This document shows positions 1 through 7,153 of a DNA stretch of 19,088 nucleotides, piece after piece (the first letter of the stretch is position 1; each line of letters begins with the position of its first letter). Both the position numbers and the translations under genes were made by a program. The stretch is taken from NCBI GenBank assembly GCA_051745635.1, contig JBNJEH010000060.1, forward strand, positions 1-19,088, given 5' to 3'. The DNA comes from Brumimicrobium sp051745635. Lineage in GTDB: Bacteria; Bacteroidota; Bacteroidia; Flavobacteriales_D; Crocinitomicaceae. Below the pieces are notes generated by a model that worked only from the letters and a program-made list of their open reading frames with translations, had not been told where the DNA came from and did no database searches.

Positions 1-1
1 A

Positions 2-82
2 ATCAATAAACTGCACGAACTACTGCCTCATCACATTTCAGCTAAAAAAATCGAAAAATATAAACCATTTTGGGAGGTGTAG
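2..82 (+). CDS. C-terminal tail of an unidentified protein (cut by window edge)
   Basis: The frame starting at base 2 is open to a TAG at 80-82 and reads as 26 plausible residues ending in KYKPFWEV, a charged, aromatic-rich protein-like C-terminus. It would be convergent with the MFS gene, whose stop is 15 bp away. A second frame (base 3) is also open across this short stretch but has a less protein-like, Cys/Ser-rich composition. The family cannot be told from so little sequence, and whether it is coding depends on sequence to the left. Confidence 0.45.
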   Translation: MNKLHELLPHHISAKKIEKYKPFWEV

Positions 83-97
83 TTGCTCAGGGGGATA

Positions 98-1327
98 CTA
101 ATCAACAAACCTCACAGAGCTTCCCTCACCGCATTTCATACGCACATAAATAATTCCTGCAGAAATAAACGTCAGTATACCGATAAACACTATCGAGGCA
201 ATAATTCCAAGAGAATCTGCGATAATACCCGTTAAAATCGCTCCAACGGCATAGCCCAAATCGCGCCACAACCGGAAAATTCCGATACTTTTTGCGCGAT
301 CTTGTGGATGTGTGTTTTCTGCTACGGTGGCCAGGAATGTAGGATAAACCATCGCCGTTCCCCAACCAAGGATAGCTGCTAAAATCACAAAGTGTGTCAT
401 GGATGTCGCCCAGATAAAAAAGATCAGCGCGACTGCTTGTAATAACATTCCCGTAAACAACATGTCTTTCTTACAAAACTTATCCGCCATTTTACCAGTA
501 AACAATTGACCAATTCCCCAAACTGCAGGATAAACGGCTACTATTATTCCAATTTGATCGAGGTTAAAATTCCTACTGGCTAAAAGCATCGGGAAAATTC
601 CCCAGGCCATACCGTCGTTTAAGTTGTTGATTAATCCCGCTTGTGAAACAGATCCCAGGTTTTTGTTTTTCCAGGTCGTATCCCAAAAGATGTTTTTAAG
701 TCGTGGAATCGTGTTGTTTGTCGCTTCGGCTGCGACGTGTCCGCGCGTGTCTTTAATCAAGAAAATACTCATCGTCAATCCCAAAATGACTAAGCCAATT
801 CCAAGATAAAAAGGATAAGGACGAATGCCGTATTCACTAGCGATATAACCCGTGAGAAAGGCGAAAATAGCCACGGCAATATATCCGGCAAATTCATTCA
901 GTCCCATGGCAAAACCGCGTTGTTTTTCACCAACTAGATCGATTTTCATCACAACAGTAGAAGACCAGGCCAAACCTTGGTTGATCCCGAGCAATACGTT
1001 TGCTGCGATAATCCAGTTCCAGCTCGTTGCAAACATCAGCATTAACGGAATTGGAATAGCGACAATCCAACCGACAATCAGTAAATTTTTTCGACCGAAT
1101 TTGTTGGCCAGTGCGCCGGTATAATAATTTGTAACGGCTTTAACGATACCAAAAACAATAATAAACGAAAGAATCGCTGTTTTTGCAGCTATCCCGAACT
1201 CGCCTTCAGCAATTTGTGGTAAGATAGAACGTTCTAATCCCACCATTCCTCCTACAAAGGCGTTGACAATTACCAACAGTGTAAATTGTTTCCAGTTTTC
1301 TTTTAATCCGAGTTTAATTTGATCCAT
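98..1327 (-). CDS. MFS transporter, substrate unknown
   Basis: A 409-aa integral inner-membrane protein of the major facilitator superfamily, a secondary transporter. Its length and regularly spaced hydrophobic segments fit 12 helices in two halves. The MFS motif A loop is clear at residues 71-81 (GALANKFGRKN), and a second, degenerate copy lies near residues 277-286 (GKMADKFCKK) in the C-terminal half, as expected from the internal duplication. A GxNQGLAW-type helix follows around residue 115. The start is supported by an AGGAG Shine-Dalgarno just upstream (minus strand) and a near-consensus -7 box at 1343-1350. The gene stands alone: the left neighbour is convergent and the ATPase to the right is 260 bp away. 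The sequence does not show whether it carries drug, sugar or metal-chelate substrates. Confidence 0.88.
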   Translation of the reverse strand: MDQIKLGLKENWKQFTLLVIVNAFVGGMVGLERSILPQIAEGEFGIAAKTAILSFIIVFGIVKAVTNYYTGALANKFGRKNLLIVGWIVAIPIPLMLMFATSWNWIIAANVLLGINQGLAWSSTVVMKIDLVGEKQRGFAMGLNEFAGYIAVAIFAFLTGYIASEYGIRPYPFYLGIGLVILGLTMSIFLIKDTRGHVAAEATNNTIPRLKNIFWDTTWKNKNLGSVSQAGLINNLNDGMAWGIFPMLLASRNFNLDQIGIIVAVYPAVWGIGQLFTGKMADKFCKKDMLFTGMLLQAVALIFFIWATSMTHFVILAAILGWGTAMVYPTFLATVAENTHPQDRAKSIGIFRLWRDLGYAVGAILTGIIADSLGIIASIVFIGILTFISAGIIYVRMKCGEGSSVRFVD

Positions 1328-1340
1328 TGCTCCTGTTTTC

Positions 1341-1350
1341 TACAAATATC
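1341..1350 (-). promoter_or_regulatory. Possible -7 box for the MFS gene
   Basis: The minus strand reads GATATTTGTA, one mismatch from the Bacteroidota -7 consensus TAnnTTTG, about 15 nt upstream of the ATG and just ahead of an AGGAG ribosome-binding site. No convincing -33 TTTG was found 19 nt further upstream, so this is tentative. The rest of the 1351-1587 gap shows no gene and no clear terminator. Confidence 0.35.
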
Positions 1351-1587
1351 GGGGAGATTTGGAATGATTCCTTTAACATTTGATAAATAATTCAGTAGTT
1401 TTTTTCCTTGTTTAACCTTTTAGATTGAAGCTTGTAAAAACAAAAGGTCATTCTTGTTGATTTATAATTGAACCATTTAGGAATTAAGAAACATTGAGAC
1501 TTATGCCTTAACTGCTTAATGGTAAATTTCGTGCTTTTAGTCTATGCGGTATTCTTATCCTTTGAGGGTAACAGGAGAACCAATTCC

Positions 1588-2727
1588 TCATTGATGTAAC
1601 GCACAAAATCGATCGAAAGAAGTCGGCGTAACAACAGCTGTATTTGCTTCTGGATAAGCGTTTGTAAAAGCTCTGGTAACACGATGTTTTTTACGCGTAT
1701 TCCATTTCATTTCAAAAGCTGAAAGTTGATTTCCTTCTGTCTCGACATAATCCACTTCGCTTTGGTTATAGTTTCTCCAGAAGTATCCTTTGCGATCCGG
1801 AGCGATCCAACTGTTCATTTTCATGCGTTCGCTGATGACAAAATTTTCCCAGAGCTGCCCAACATCTTGCCGAATACTAAGGTCATCGTAATTGCCAATC
1901 ACTGCATTTCTTATTCCGTTATCCCAGAAGAAGATCTTGTTCATTTTTGAAATTTCTTTTCTCGGATTTGTGCTGTATGCGGGTAAACGAAATATGACAA
2001 ATGACTTTTCGAGCAAATCAATGTAAATATCAACCGTCTCAGAACTAACTTGCAATTGATTAGACAGTTCATGAATAGACACTTCACTTCCCACTTGATA
2101 AGACAATAATTTCAATAATTTGTCCAGCAATTGTGGTTTGCGAATATCCTTCCAGACCAAAACATCCTTGTATAGATATTGATTCGAAAGATTTTTTAAT
2201 AGCGTTTCAGCTTCATTTTGATGCTTAAAAATATCGGGGTAATTCCCGTAAACTAAATGAAAAGGAAGCTTATTTTCAATCTCAAATACGGATTCATCTT
2301 TGTAAATCTCTGCAAGTGTAAATGGATACAAATGAAACAACAAGTATCTACCTGTCAACGGCTCAAAAATTCGCTCTGAAATATCCAATGCTGAAGATCC
2401 TGTTGCGATAAATTGTACATTTTTGAAATGATCCGCCAATATTTTCAGTAAAAGTCCTGCATTTTCAATGCGCTGTACTTCATCAATGATGACAGTTTTG
2501 TAATTCCCTACGACATTCTCTAATGCAGCAACGTCTAATTCGCTTAATCGCGTGCGAACCCGTGTTTCATCAGCATTGAGCCAAAGTACTTTTTGGTCGG
2601 CATCGTCAAACATATTTTGAAGCATCGTCGTTTTACCCACTTGTCGTGCACCGGTAATGACCAGTGCTTTACCTTTGTTGAGCCATTTTTGTAAAACGTT
2701 TTGCGCTATTCTTCCAAACACTTCCAT
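1588..2727 (-). CDS. AAA+ ATPase with DUF4143 C-terminal domain
   Basis: A 379-aa protein of the AAA_14/DUF4143 group, common in Bacteroidota and often in variable, multi-copy families. The N-terminal half is a P-loop ATPase with Walker A GARQVGKT at residues 26-33, Walker B VIIDEVQ at 79-85 and a sensor-like ATGSSALD at about 108-115. A winged-helix-like segment follows (SVSIHELSNQLQVSSETV). The C-terminal part has the DUF4143 nuclease-like pattern with EVDYV followed by AFEMKW, an ExK arrangement typical of the PD-(D/E)xK fold. Cellular role is not established; family members are often described loosely as ATPases of unknown function. The ATG at 2727 is preceded only 4 nt upstream by a perfect TAnnTTTG box, implying a leaderless transcript. 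Three 32-bp tandem repeats lie immediately upstream. Confidence 0.88.
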   Translation of the reverse strand: MEVFGRIAQNVLQKWLNKGKALVITGARQVGKTTMLQNMFDDADQKVLWLNADETRVRTRLSELDVAALENVVGNYKTVIIDEVQRIENAGLLLKILADHFKNVQFIATGSSALDISERIFEPLTGRYLLFHLYPFTLAEIYKDESVFEIENKLPFHLVYGNYPDIFKHQNEAETLLKNLSNQYLYKDVLVWKDIRKPQLLDKLLKLLSYQVGSEVSIHELSNQLQVSSETVDIYIDLLEKSFVIFRLPAYSTNPRKEISKMNKIFFWDNGIRNAVIGNYDDLSIRQDVGQLWENFVISERMKMNSWIAPDRKGYFWRNYNQSEVDYVETEGNQLSAFEMKWNTRKKHRVTRAFTNAYPEANTAVVTPTSFDRFCALHQ

Positions 2728-2731
2728 ACTT

Positions 2732-2739
2732 CAAAAGTA
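2732..2739 (-). promoter_or_regulatory. -7 promoter box abutting the ATPase start
   Basis: The minus strand carries TACTTTTG, an exact match to TAnnTTTG, followed by AAGT and then the ATG. About 20 nt upstream is TTTC (2760-2763), three of four bases of the -33 TTTG. As the box is centred at about -7, transcription would begin at or within a base or two of the start codon. It overlaps the first tandem repeat unit. Confidence 0.6.
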
Positions 2740-2831
2740 TGAATTTTTCGATTATAATAGAAATATTAGTACGAGTTTTTCGATTACACCTTAAATATTA
2801 GTACGAATTTTTCGATTAGATGAGTTTTATT
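2736..2831. repeat. Three tandem 32-bp repeats upstream of the ATPase gene
   Basis: Three units start at 2736, 2768 and 2800, exactly 32 bp apart. The first 19 bases of each follow AGTAYGARTTTTTCGATTA with at most two differences between copies. The rest of each unit diverges, although units 1 and 2 both end in AAATATT and unit 3 in TTTATT. The 32-bp period is close to three helical turns, so the conserved cores would face the same side of the DNA. Unit 1 overlaps the ATPase promoter. These could be operator sites for a regulator or a slipped duplication; with only three degenerate copies and no cas genes this is not a CRISPR. Confidence 0.85.
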
Positions 2832-2854
2832 CCAAGAATACGGCTATCTAATCA

Positions 2855-2870
2855 AAACGAACATTCGTTT
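2855..2870. repeat. 16-bp perfect palindrome (operator-like)
   Basis: AAACGAA, a 2-nt spacer (CA), then TTCGTTT: a perfect 7+7 inverted repeat in the divergent region between the ATPase and lipoprotein genes. The size and tight spacing fit a dimeric regulator site better than a terminator, since no U-tract follows on either strand. Confidence 0.6.
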
Positions 2871-2877
2871 GCAAATA

Positions 2878-2904
2878 ACGCAAGTGGGATATTTTCACTT
2901 GCGT
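2878..2904. repeat. Inverted repeat with 9-bp arms
   Basis: The arms ACGCAAGTG (2878-2886) and CACTTGCGT (2896-2904) are perfect complements around a 9-nt spacer. No T-run follows on either strand, so a rho-independent terminator is unlikely. It begins only 7 bp after the neighbouring 16-bp palindrome. The remainder of the region to 3005 shows no further gene. Confidence 0.6.
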
Positions 2905-3005
2905 AAATCAATTTGTTAATGGTAATTGGTTCTTGTAGATTAGATGAATGCTTTTTTATGAACTGAGTAGTTAAACCATTAAATATTTATTAAAATTTTG
3001 AAATC

Positions 3006-3677
3006 GTGAAAAGTATAATAAATTTTTCAATAATACTGCTTTTGTTGTGTGCTTGCAAAAAAAATAAAACCATTACTATAGAGGGTATACTTATGGAAGA
3101 TTGCAATACGCCAGCGAAAAATATCAAAGGTATCATTTATGAGCACGATTATAGTCATAAGCTTTTGTCAAATGATGTTTGGGTAGATTTTACTACAAAT
3201 GAAAGCGGCTATTTTAAAGTTAAAACAAAGGAGAATGTTAAGTTAAAACTCAATCTGAAAAATAATTTCGAAAGAGTTCTATCTGAGATTGACATAGCAG
3301 ATTCAGATTTGAATTTAGGTAAAATTTATTACAATAAATTTCCTACGAAGTTCAAAATTAAATTAGACGTTTCGAATACCTATACGGCAAATGATACATT
3401 GGTAATATTAGACTACAACAGTCTGGGCACTTCTTCGGTGAGTTATAAATATTATCCTGGTCCGTTTTCTAGTGGAGTATTAGATACAGTAGACCACTAC
3501 ATTTTTAATAGCTTTCCAATTAAGTATATTGATTTTATTAGCTATGACGCACCCGAAAGAATTTTTAGTTATCGAGTAAGATCTTTACCAAGTTTCAATA
3601 ATCATGACTTTACAAGCTTTCATTTAGCCCCTATCTGTAGTAATGAATACGGAGAAGTAACCTTGGTAATTGAGTAA
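3006..3677 (+). CDS. Small AT-rich lipoprotein of unknown function
   Basis: A 223-aa protein with a lipoprotein signal peptide: a short basic start, a hydrophobic stretch (IILLLL) and a lipobox LCAC with Cys17 as the likely lipidated residue. Residues after the Cys are Lys-Lys rather than the acidic run that often directs surface export in Bacteroidota, so a periplasm-facing location is my guess. Residues of about 23-90 (IEGILMEDCNTPAKNIKG, then TNESGYFKVK) resemble a carboxypeptidase-regulatory-like beta-sandwich repeat, common in Bacteroidota surface proteins. The start is GTG; upstream in frame there is a TAA at 2991 and no ATG between. Base composition is visibly more AT-rich than the neighbouring operons. 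No function can be assigned. Confidence 0.75.
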   Translation: MKSIINFSIILLLLCACKKNKTITIEGILMEDCNTPAKNIKGIIYEHDYSHKLLSNDVWVDFTTNESGYFKVKTKENVKLKLNLKNNFERVLSEIDIADSDLNLGKIYYNKFPTKFKIKLDVSNTYTANDTLVILDYNSLGTSSVSYKYYPGPFSSGVLDTVDHYIFNSFPIKYIDFISYDAPERIFSYRVRSLPSFNNHDFTSFHLAPICSNEYGEVTLVIE

Positions 3678-3799
3678 AACAATAAAATCACAACACTGAC
3701 TAGCAAATTAGATAAAAGTTTTTTTGAAAAAACAATACAGTAGTAGTGACAGAATTTAATGGTTTGTCGGGATATAAAAAAAAGTATTAATCACCAGAA

Positions 3800-4381
3800 T
3801 CACGCACCAACTTTAGCCCGAATCCGACTCAAGCTCACCTGCGTAATTCCCAAATACGAAGCGATATGTTTAAGCGGTACGCGCTGAATGATGTTTTTTT
3901 GTGTTGAAAGTAAATTCAAATAGCGCTCTTCCGCTGAATGAAATTGCAAACTTTCAATCCGGTGTATCGTTTCGACATGCGCGCGTTCAAAAATCAAGCG
4001 AAATAAGCGTTCTATTTCATGGAATTCATCGTAGAGTTGATATAACTTTGGAACGTCGATCGCTAGTACCTCACTCTCTTCCAATACTTCAATTGCTTTT
4101 TGCGAAGGTTCTCCTGCGAATAAACTTTCAGCACGAGCAACGATTCCACCTTCAAAAGCAAAGTATTCGGTGATATCTACGCCGTCTTTGTAGTAGAAAA
4201 TTCGAGCAATTCCTTTTTGTAAAAAATAGATCGTTTTGCAGGTATGTCCAACAGGTTGAATGAGTTCGTTTCTTTTGAATGTCGCTAATGAACATGCTTT
4301 CTCTATCTCGAATTTCGCCTTTTCCGATATGCGGTAGATGGAGTCGATGTAATTGGAGAATTGGGGTGAATGGTGCATCAT
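3800..4381 (-). CDS. Crp/Fnr-family transcriptional regulator
   Basis: A 193-aa protein with the two-domain Crp/Fnr plan. Residues of about 20-115 form a cyclic-nucleotide-binding-like beta-roll (YFLQKGIARIFYYKDG, then EYFAFEGGIVARAES), followed by a dimerisation helix of about 120-145. At 168-188 is a C-terminal helix-turn-helix (VPLKHIASYLGITQVSLSRI) typical of the small Bacteroidota Crp-like regulators. No Fnr-type cysteine cluster is present at the N-terminus, and the phosphate-binding RxS element of true cAMP binders is not evident, so the ligand is unknown. The start could be either of two adjacent ATGs (4381 or 4378). It is convergent with the lipoprotein gene and lies downstream of the glycosyltransferase gene, 144 bp away with its own likely promoter. 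Its target genes cannot be inferred. Confidence 0.9.
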   Translation of the reverse strand: MMHHSPQFSNYIDSIYRISEKAKFEIEKACSLATFKRNELIQPVGHTCKTIYFLQKGIARIFYYKDGVDITEYFAFEGGIVARAESLFAGEPSQKAIEVLEESEVLAIDVPKLYQLYDEFHEIERLFRLIFERAHVETIHRIESLQFHSAEERYLNLLSTQKNIIQRVPLKHIASYLGITQVSLSRIRAKVGA

Positions 4382-4399
4382 AAATACGTTTTGTTCGTT

Positions 4400-4407
4400 T
4401 AAAGATA
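4400..4407 (-). promoter_or_regulatory. Possible -7 box for the Crp/Fnr regulator
   Basis: The minus strand reads TATCTTTA, one mismatch from TAnnTTTG, 18 nt upstream of the start. No -33 TTTG lies at the expected 19-nt spacing, so this is tentative. Confidence 0.35.
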
Positions 4408-4525
4408 CAAATGAAATACAATCCTATGTATATCAAAGTTCCTCGAAGATTGAAAATGCTTCTCAAATAGATTGCTCAACTTCACCCCCAGTAACCAAAC
4501 GAAGGCACTCAGCATTCACGAGCTA

Positions 4526-5623
4526 CTACTGTTCCACTTTTCTGCTCTTCCACTTGGGACGATAAAAAATAGACACGCCTGCAACTGACAGGAAAATCAA
4601 TGGATAAATCAGCTGTACAAAAGGGAGCAGCCACCAATACGACAAGTCGTTCAATGGACGCTGGTAATGCAAAAACACAATCACATCAGTAAACAAACGC
4701 AATCCATAGATCACAAGCGCTCCTGTACAATCGCCCCGAATCAGGCTCATGAGCAGAAACCCAAAACTGCCGATGAGGTAAAACGCAATTAATAGCCCCA
4801 ATAAAAGTTCTTTCATTGAAGAAGTAGTCCTGGACTTGCGCAACCACCGCACCCGCTGATTGAAATAATCCGAAGCGCCCGTCGGTGCACGCGTGTACAC
4901 TTTATCGCCTTGTTCTATACTGTGGGAAATCACTGCATTATTCTTCTGAAAATTACGGAGCAGAAAGTAATCATCACCAGAAGTAATGTGTTTATGGGAA
5001 TTAAAATCACCATATTCAAAGTACGTTGATCTTTTTACCAACAAATTCGCTCCGCTCGCAGAAAGCACATAAAATGGGTGAATCCAGTAACTAAAAGCAT
5101 TGAAAAGTTGATATTCGATTCCGGCGATAATTCCCCAGTATGAACGCCCTTTCATTATCACTGGGCGTATTTGCATATCTACATCCGTTCTCACCGAGAG
5201 CGATTCAAAAAATCTGTTCTCCATCCACACATCGGCGTCGAGCGTTAAGCAATAAGGCGAAGAGGCACATTCTATTCCCTTATGGACAGCTTGCTTTTTA
5301 CCTTTTAAATGGGGCTGTAAAGACACCACACTTATTTGCTTGATAACCCCAGCCCACTGGTTGATTATAGCGAGCGATTCGTCGGTAGAGTGATCATCGA
5401 CAAAAATAATTTCGACGGGCAACACAACCTGACGTTCTAAACACTCCATTAAACGCGGCAGTACAGAAGCTTCATTGCGAACAGGAATGACCACAGAACA
5501 CTGATCAAACTTGAGCGATGTGGAGGGCGCATCAGTCTTTGTACGCATAAAACACAACCAACAATGATATAGAGCAAAGGGCACTACAATCAATAAAACA
5601 ACAACGACAACCACTTCAACCAT
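4526..5623 (-). CDS. Membrane-bound family 2 glycosyltransferase
   Basis: A GT-A fold glycosyltransferase that would transfer a sugar from a nucleotide donor on the cytoplasmic face of the inner membrane. I place the start at the ATG at 5623 (365 aa) because it begins directly with a transmembrane helix (MVEVVVVVVLLIVV) and gives an 8-nt overlap with the preceding gene; an in-frame ATG at 5683 would add 20 non-hydrophobic residues and a 68-nt overlap. In order: VVIPVRNE (44-51), DDHSTDES (76-83), DAD metal-binding motif (129-131), GDD (216-218) and QRVRW (256-260), then about three C-terminal helices. The D, DxD, D, QxxRW set is the hallmark of processive or lipid-linked GT2 enzymes. It follows the flippase-like gene in one operon, suggesting synthesis of a glycolipid or cell-surface glycan. 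Donor and product are unknown. Confidence 0.88.
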   Translation of the reverse strand: MVEVVVVVVLLIVVPFALYHCWLCFMRTKTDAPSTSLKFDQCSVVIPVRNEASVLPRLMECLERQVVLPVEIIFVDDHSTDESLAIINQWAGVIKQISVVSLQPHLKGKKQAVHKGIECASSPYCLTLDADVWMENRFFESLSVRTDVDMQIRPVIMKGRSYWGIIAGIEYQLFNAFSYWIHPFYVLSASGANLLVKRSTYFEYGDFNSHKHITSGDDYFLLRNFQKNNAVISHSIEQGDKVYTRAPTGASDYFNQRVRWLRKSRTTSSMKELLLGLLIAFYLIGSFGFLLMSLIRGDCTGALVIYGLRLFTDVIVFLHYQRPLNDLSYWWLLPFVQLIYPLIFLSVAGVSIFYRPKWKSRKVEQ

Positions 5624-6560
5624 TTTGCTGGTGTTTGTTTTGCATGAAATAATAGAAACCAACGAGTGCGGGCAGTACGACATTGATTAACCAAAGCGTC
5701 AGGGAGGCAAAAATGATTAGTGCAGAATTTGACACCAGAAACCCAAGAATCATCAGTGCCGATGTTTCGCGGACGACGATTTTACCGAAAAAGGCAGTCG
5801 GCACCATGGTTGTGACGAGATAATGAACAAAAATAGCATAGCTCAGTTCATGTGTATAACTCACTCCAAACGCAACCAGGATCAATACAAATTGCAGCAC
5901 AAAAACGAGATAACGAATAGTACTCAGCAACAGCAATACAAAGGAAATTTTGCGCAACTTTTGTCGAAAATCAGTCAACACATGGCGCCATTTGCGAAAC
6001 CAACGCCATCTTTCAAAAGATATTACCGGTAAAAACAAGTAAAGCAAGAGTGAAATTCCTCCCAAAAACCAACCGAAATTTTGAATCGTCTGGTCGACTT
6101 GTAATTCAAAAAAAACGTGTCCCAAATAAAACACACCGATTACGCCGAAAAAAAAGGTAGAAAGAAATTGAGCGAGGTTGCCATACAATGTACCTAAAGA
6201 AAGCATCAGTCGTTTTTTTCCCTTAAAAAACCCAATTCTGCCAATAAAATTACCCAGTCGATTTGGGGTGACAAAACCTGTCGCAATACCTGCCAGTAAA
6301 GAGGCTCTAATTCTCCCAAAGTTAGACTCCCGCTCAAAACTTCTGACGATAATAAACCATTTAAACAGTTCCAGGCCCCAATTCAGCAGAACAAGCACTA
6401 CGGCGTATAGCAAATAAGAATAACTCAATATTTCTACATGCTTAACGGTGTTCCATTCAATTTTCTCCAATTGCCTGAACAGCAAATAAAGCGCCAGCAG
6501 GAATACGCCTATTTTAAGTAACAGGCGCCAATTCTTTCTTATATTTATCCTTCGATACAT
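5616..6560 (-). CDS. AglD/MprF-type integral membrane protein (LPG synthase TM-region family)
   Basis: A 314-aa polytopic inner-membrane protein resembling the lysylphosphatidylglycerol synthase transmembrane-region family (the membrane half of MprF, and AglD-like proteins). Supporting features are a basic N-terminus, about eight hydrophobic helices, a loop ASLLAGIATGFVTPNRLGNF around residues 86-105 matching the family's conserved TPgRlGe loop, and VVRETSA at 263-269 matching its second conserved loop. It lacks the aminoacyl-transferase domain of full MprF, so amino-acid transfer to lipid is unlikely; family members are proposed flippases or glycosyltransfer accessory proteins. It overlaps the glycosyltransferase gene by 8 nt, pointing to co-translation and a shared lipid or glycan pathway. 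Its start codon is 14 bp from that of divergent ruvC, so its promoter must lie inside ruvC. Confidence 0.8.
   Translation of the reverse strand: MYRRINIRKNWRLLLKIGVFLLALYLLFRQLEKIEWNTVKHVEILSYSYLLYAVVLVLLNWGLELFKWFIIVRSFERESNFGRIRASLLAGIATGFVTPNRLGNFIGRIGFFKGKKRLMLSLGTLYGNLAQFLSTFFFGVIGVFYLGHVFFELQVDQTIQNFGWFLGGISLLLYLFLPVISFERWRWFRKWRHVLTDFRQKLRKISFVLLLLSTIRYLVFVLQFVLILVAFGVSYTHELSYAIFVHYLVTTMVPTAFFGKIVVRETSALMILGFLVSNSALIIFASLTLWLINVVLPALVGFYYFMQNKHQQNG
6540..6547 (+). promoter_or_regulatory. Possible -7 box for ruvC
   Basis: TATATTTA, one base off TAnnTTTG, lies 27 nt upstream of the ruvC TTG start and inside the first codons of the divergent membrane-protein gene. No -33 TTTG at 19 nt spacing is visible, so confidence is low. 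Confidence 0.3.
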
Positions 6561-6574
6561 GGAATAAAGAGCAA

Positions 6575-7153
6575 TTGAAGGTTGAAGATAAAATAATTCT
6601 GGGAATAGACCCTGGTACGACGATTATGGGGTACGGTTTGATACATATCAAAAAGGACGAAATGTATCTAATTACCTATGGGGTACTGCACCTGAGCAAA
6701 CTGAACAACCACGCCGACAAATTACTGAAAATTTTTGAGCGAATGGACGAAGTGATTAGGGTATATAAACCAGATGAAATGGCCATCGAGGCACCTTTTT
6801 TTGGCAAAAACGTTCAATCTATGTTGAAGCTGGGGAGAGCTCAAGGTGTATGCATAGCAGCGGCATTGAATAAATCAGTTCCATTTGAAGAATATACCCC
6901 GCGGAGAATTAAACAGTCTATCACGGGAAAAGGCGGTGCCAGTAAAGAACAAGTGGCAAAAATGTTGCAAAATCTTTTGAAAATGGAGGAACTACCGAGG
7001 CATCTGGACGCTACCGATGGCTTAGCCGCAGCTGTATGTCATTATTATTCGAAAGGTCGCGGAGAACACAACAAAGCAAAAGCATCAAATTGGAAAGCCT
7101 ATATCAACCAAAATCCTAAAAGAAATGTATCTCCTAAAAATAAAAAAAACTAG
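6575..7153 (+). CDS. ruvC: Crossover junction endodeoxyribonuclease RuvC
   Basis: Resolves Holliday junctions during homologous recombination and repair, acting as a dimer with RuvAB in the cytoplasm. The 192-aa protein has the RNase H-like RuvC fold with all four metal-binding acidic residues: Asp12 in GIDPGT, Glu72 in AIEAPFFGKN, and Asp145 and Asp148 in HLDATDGLAAA. The basic C-terminal tail (NPKRNVSPKNKKN) is an extension past the usual domain end. The start is TTG: the frame opens after a TAA at 6515-6517 and contains no ATG before the catalytic DPG motif, and TTG at 6575 gives the usual short lead-in (MKVEDKIILGIDPG). ruvA and ruvB are not in the window. It diverges from the membrane-protein gene and converges on the HIT gene, sharing a CTAG at the stops. 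Confidence 0.96.
   Translation: MKVEDKIILGIDPGTTIMGYGLIHIKKDEMYLITYGVLHLSKLNNHADKLLKIFERMDEVIRVYKPDEMAIEAPFFGKNVQSMLKLGRAQGVCIAAALNKSVPFEEYTPRRIKQSITGKGGASKEQVAKMLQNLLKMEELPRHLDATDGLAAAVCHYYSKGRGEHNKAKASNWKAYINQNPKRNVSPKNKKN

Noticed and set aside
3..101. Alternative open frame at the left edge (frame starting at base 3)
   Set aside because: The Cys/Ser/Gly-rich translation looks non-coding and would overlap the end of the MFS gene; the frame at base 2 is more protein-like.
1421..1452. CCTTTT...AAAAGG weak inverted repeat upstream of the MFS gene
   Set aside because: Short arms of low-complexity sequence with a long spacer and no T-run in a useful position; not distinguishable from background.
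2736..2831. Possible CRISPR array
   Set aside because: Only three degenerate units with 13-nt variable parts, no spacer-length regions and no cas genes nearby.
3718..3733. Palindrome GTTTTTTTGAAAAAAC between the convergent lipoprotein and Crp genes
   Set aside because: Arms are nearly pure A/T with a 2-nt loop, which cannot form a stable hairpin and is expected by chance in AT-rich DNA. The rest of 3678-3799 shows nothing.
5624..5683. Longer start for the glycosyltransferase at 5683
   Set aside because: It would add 20 residues lacking signal or helix character and create a 68-nt overlap with the upstream gene; the ATG at 5623 opens straight into a transmembrane segment.
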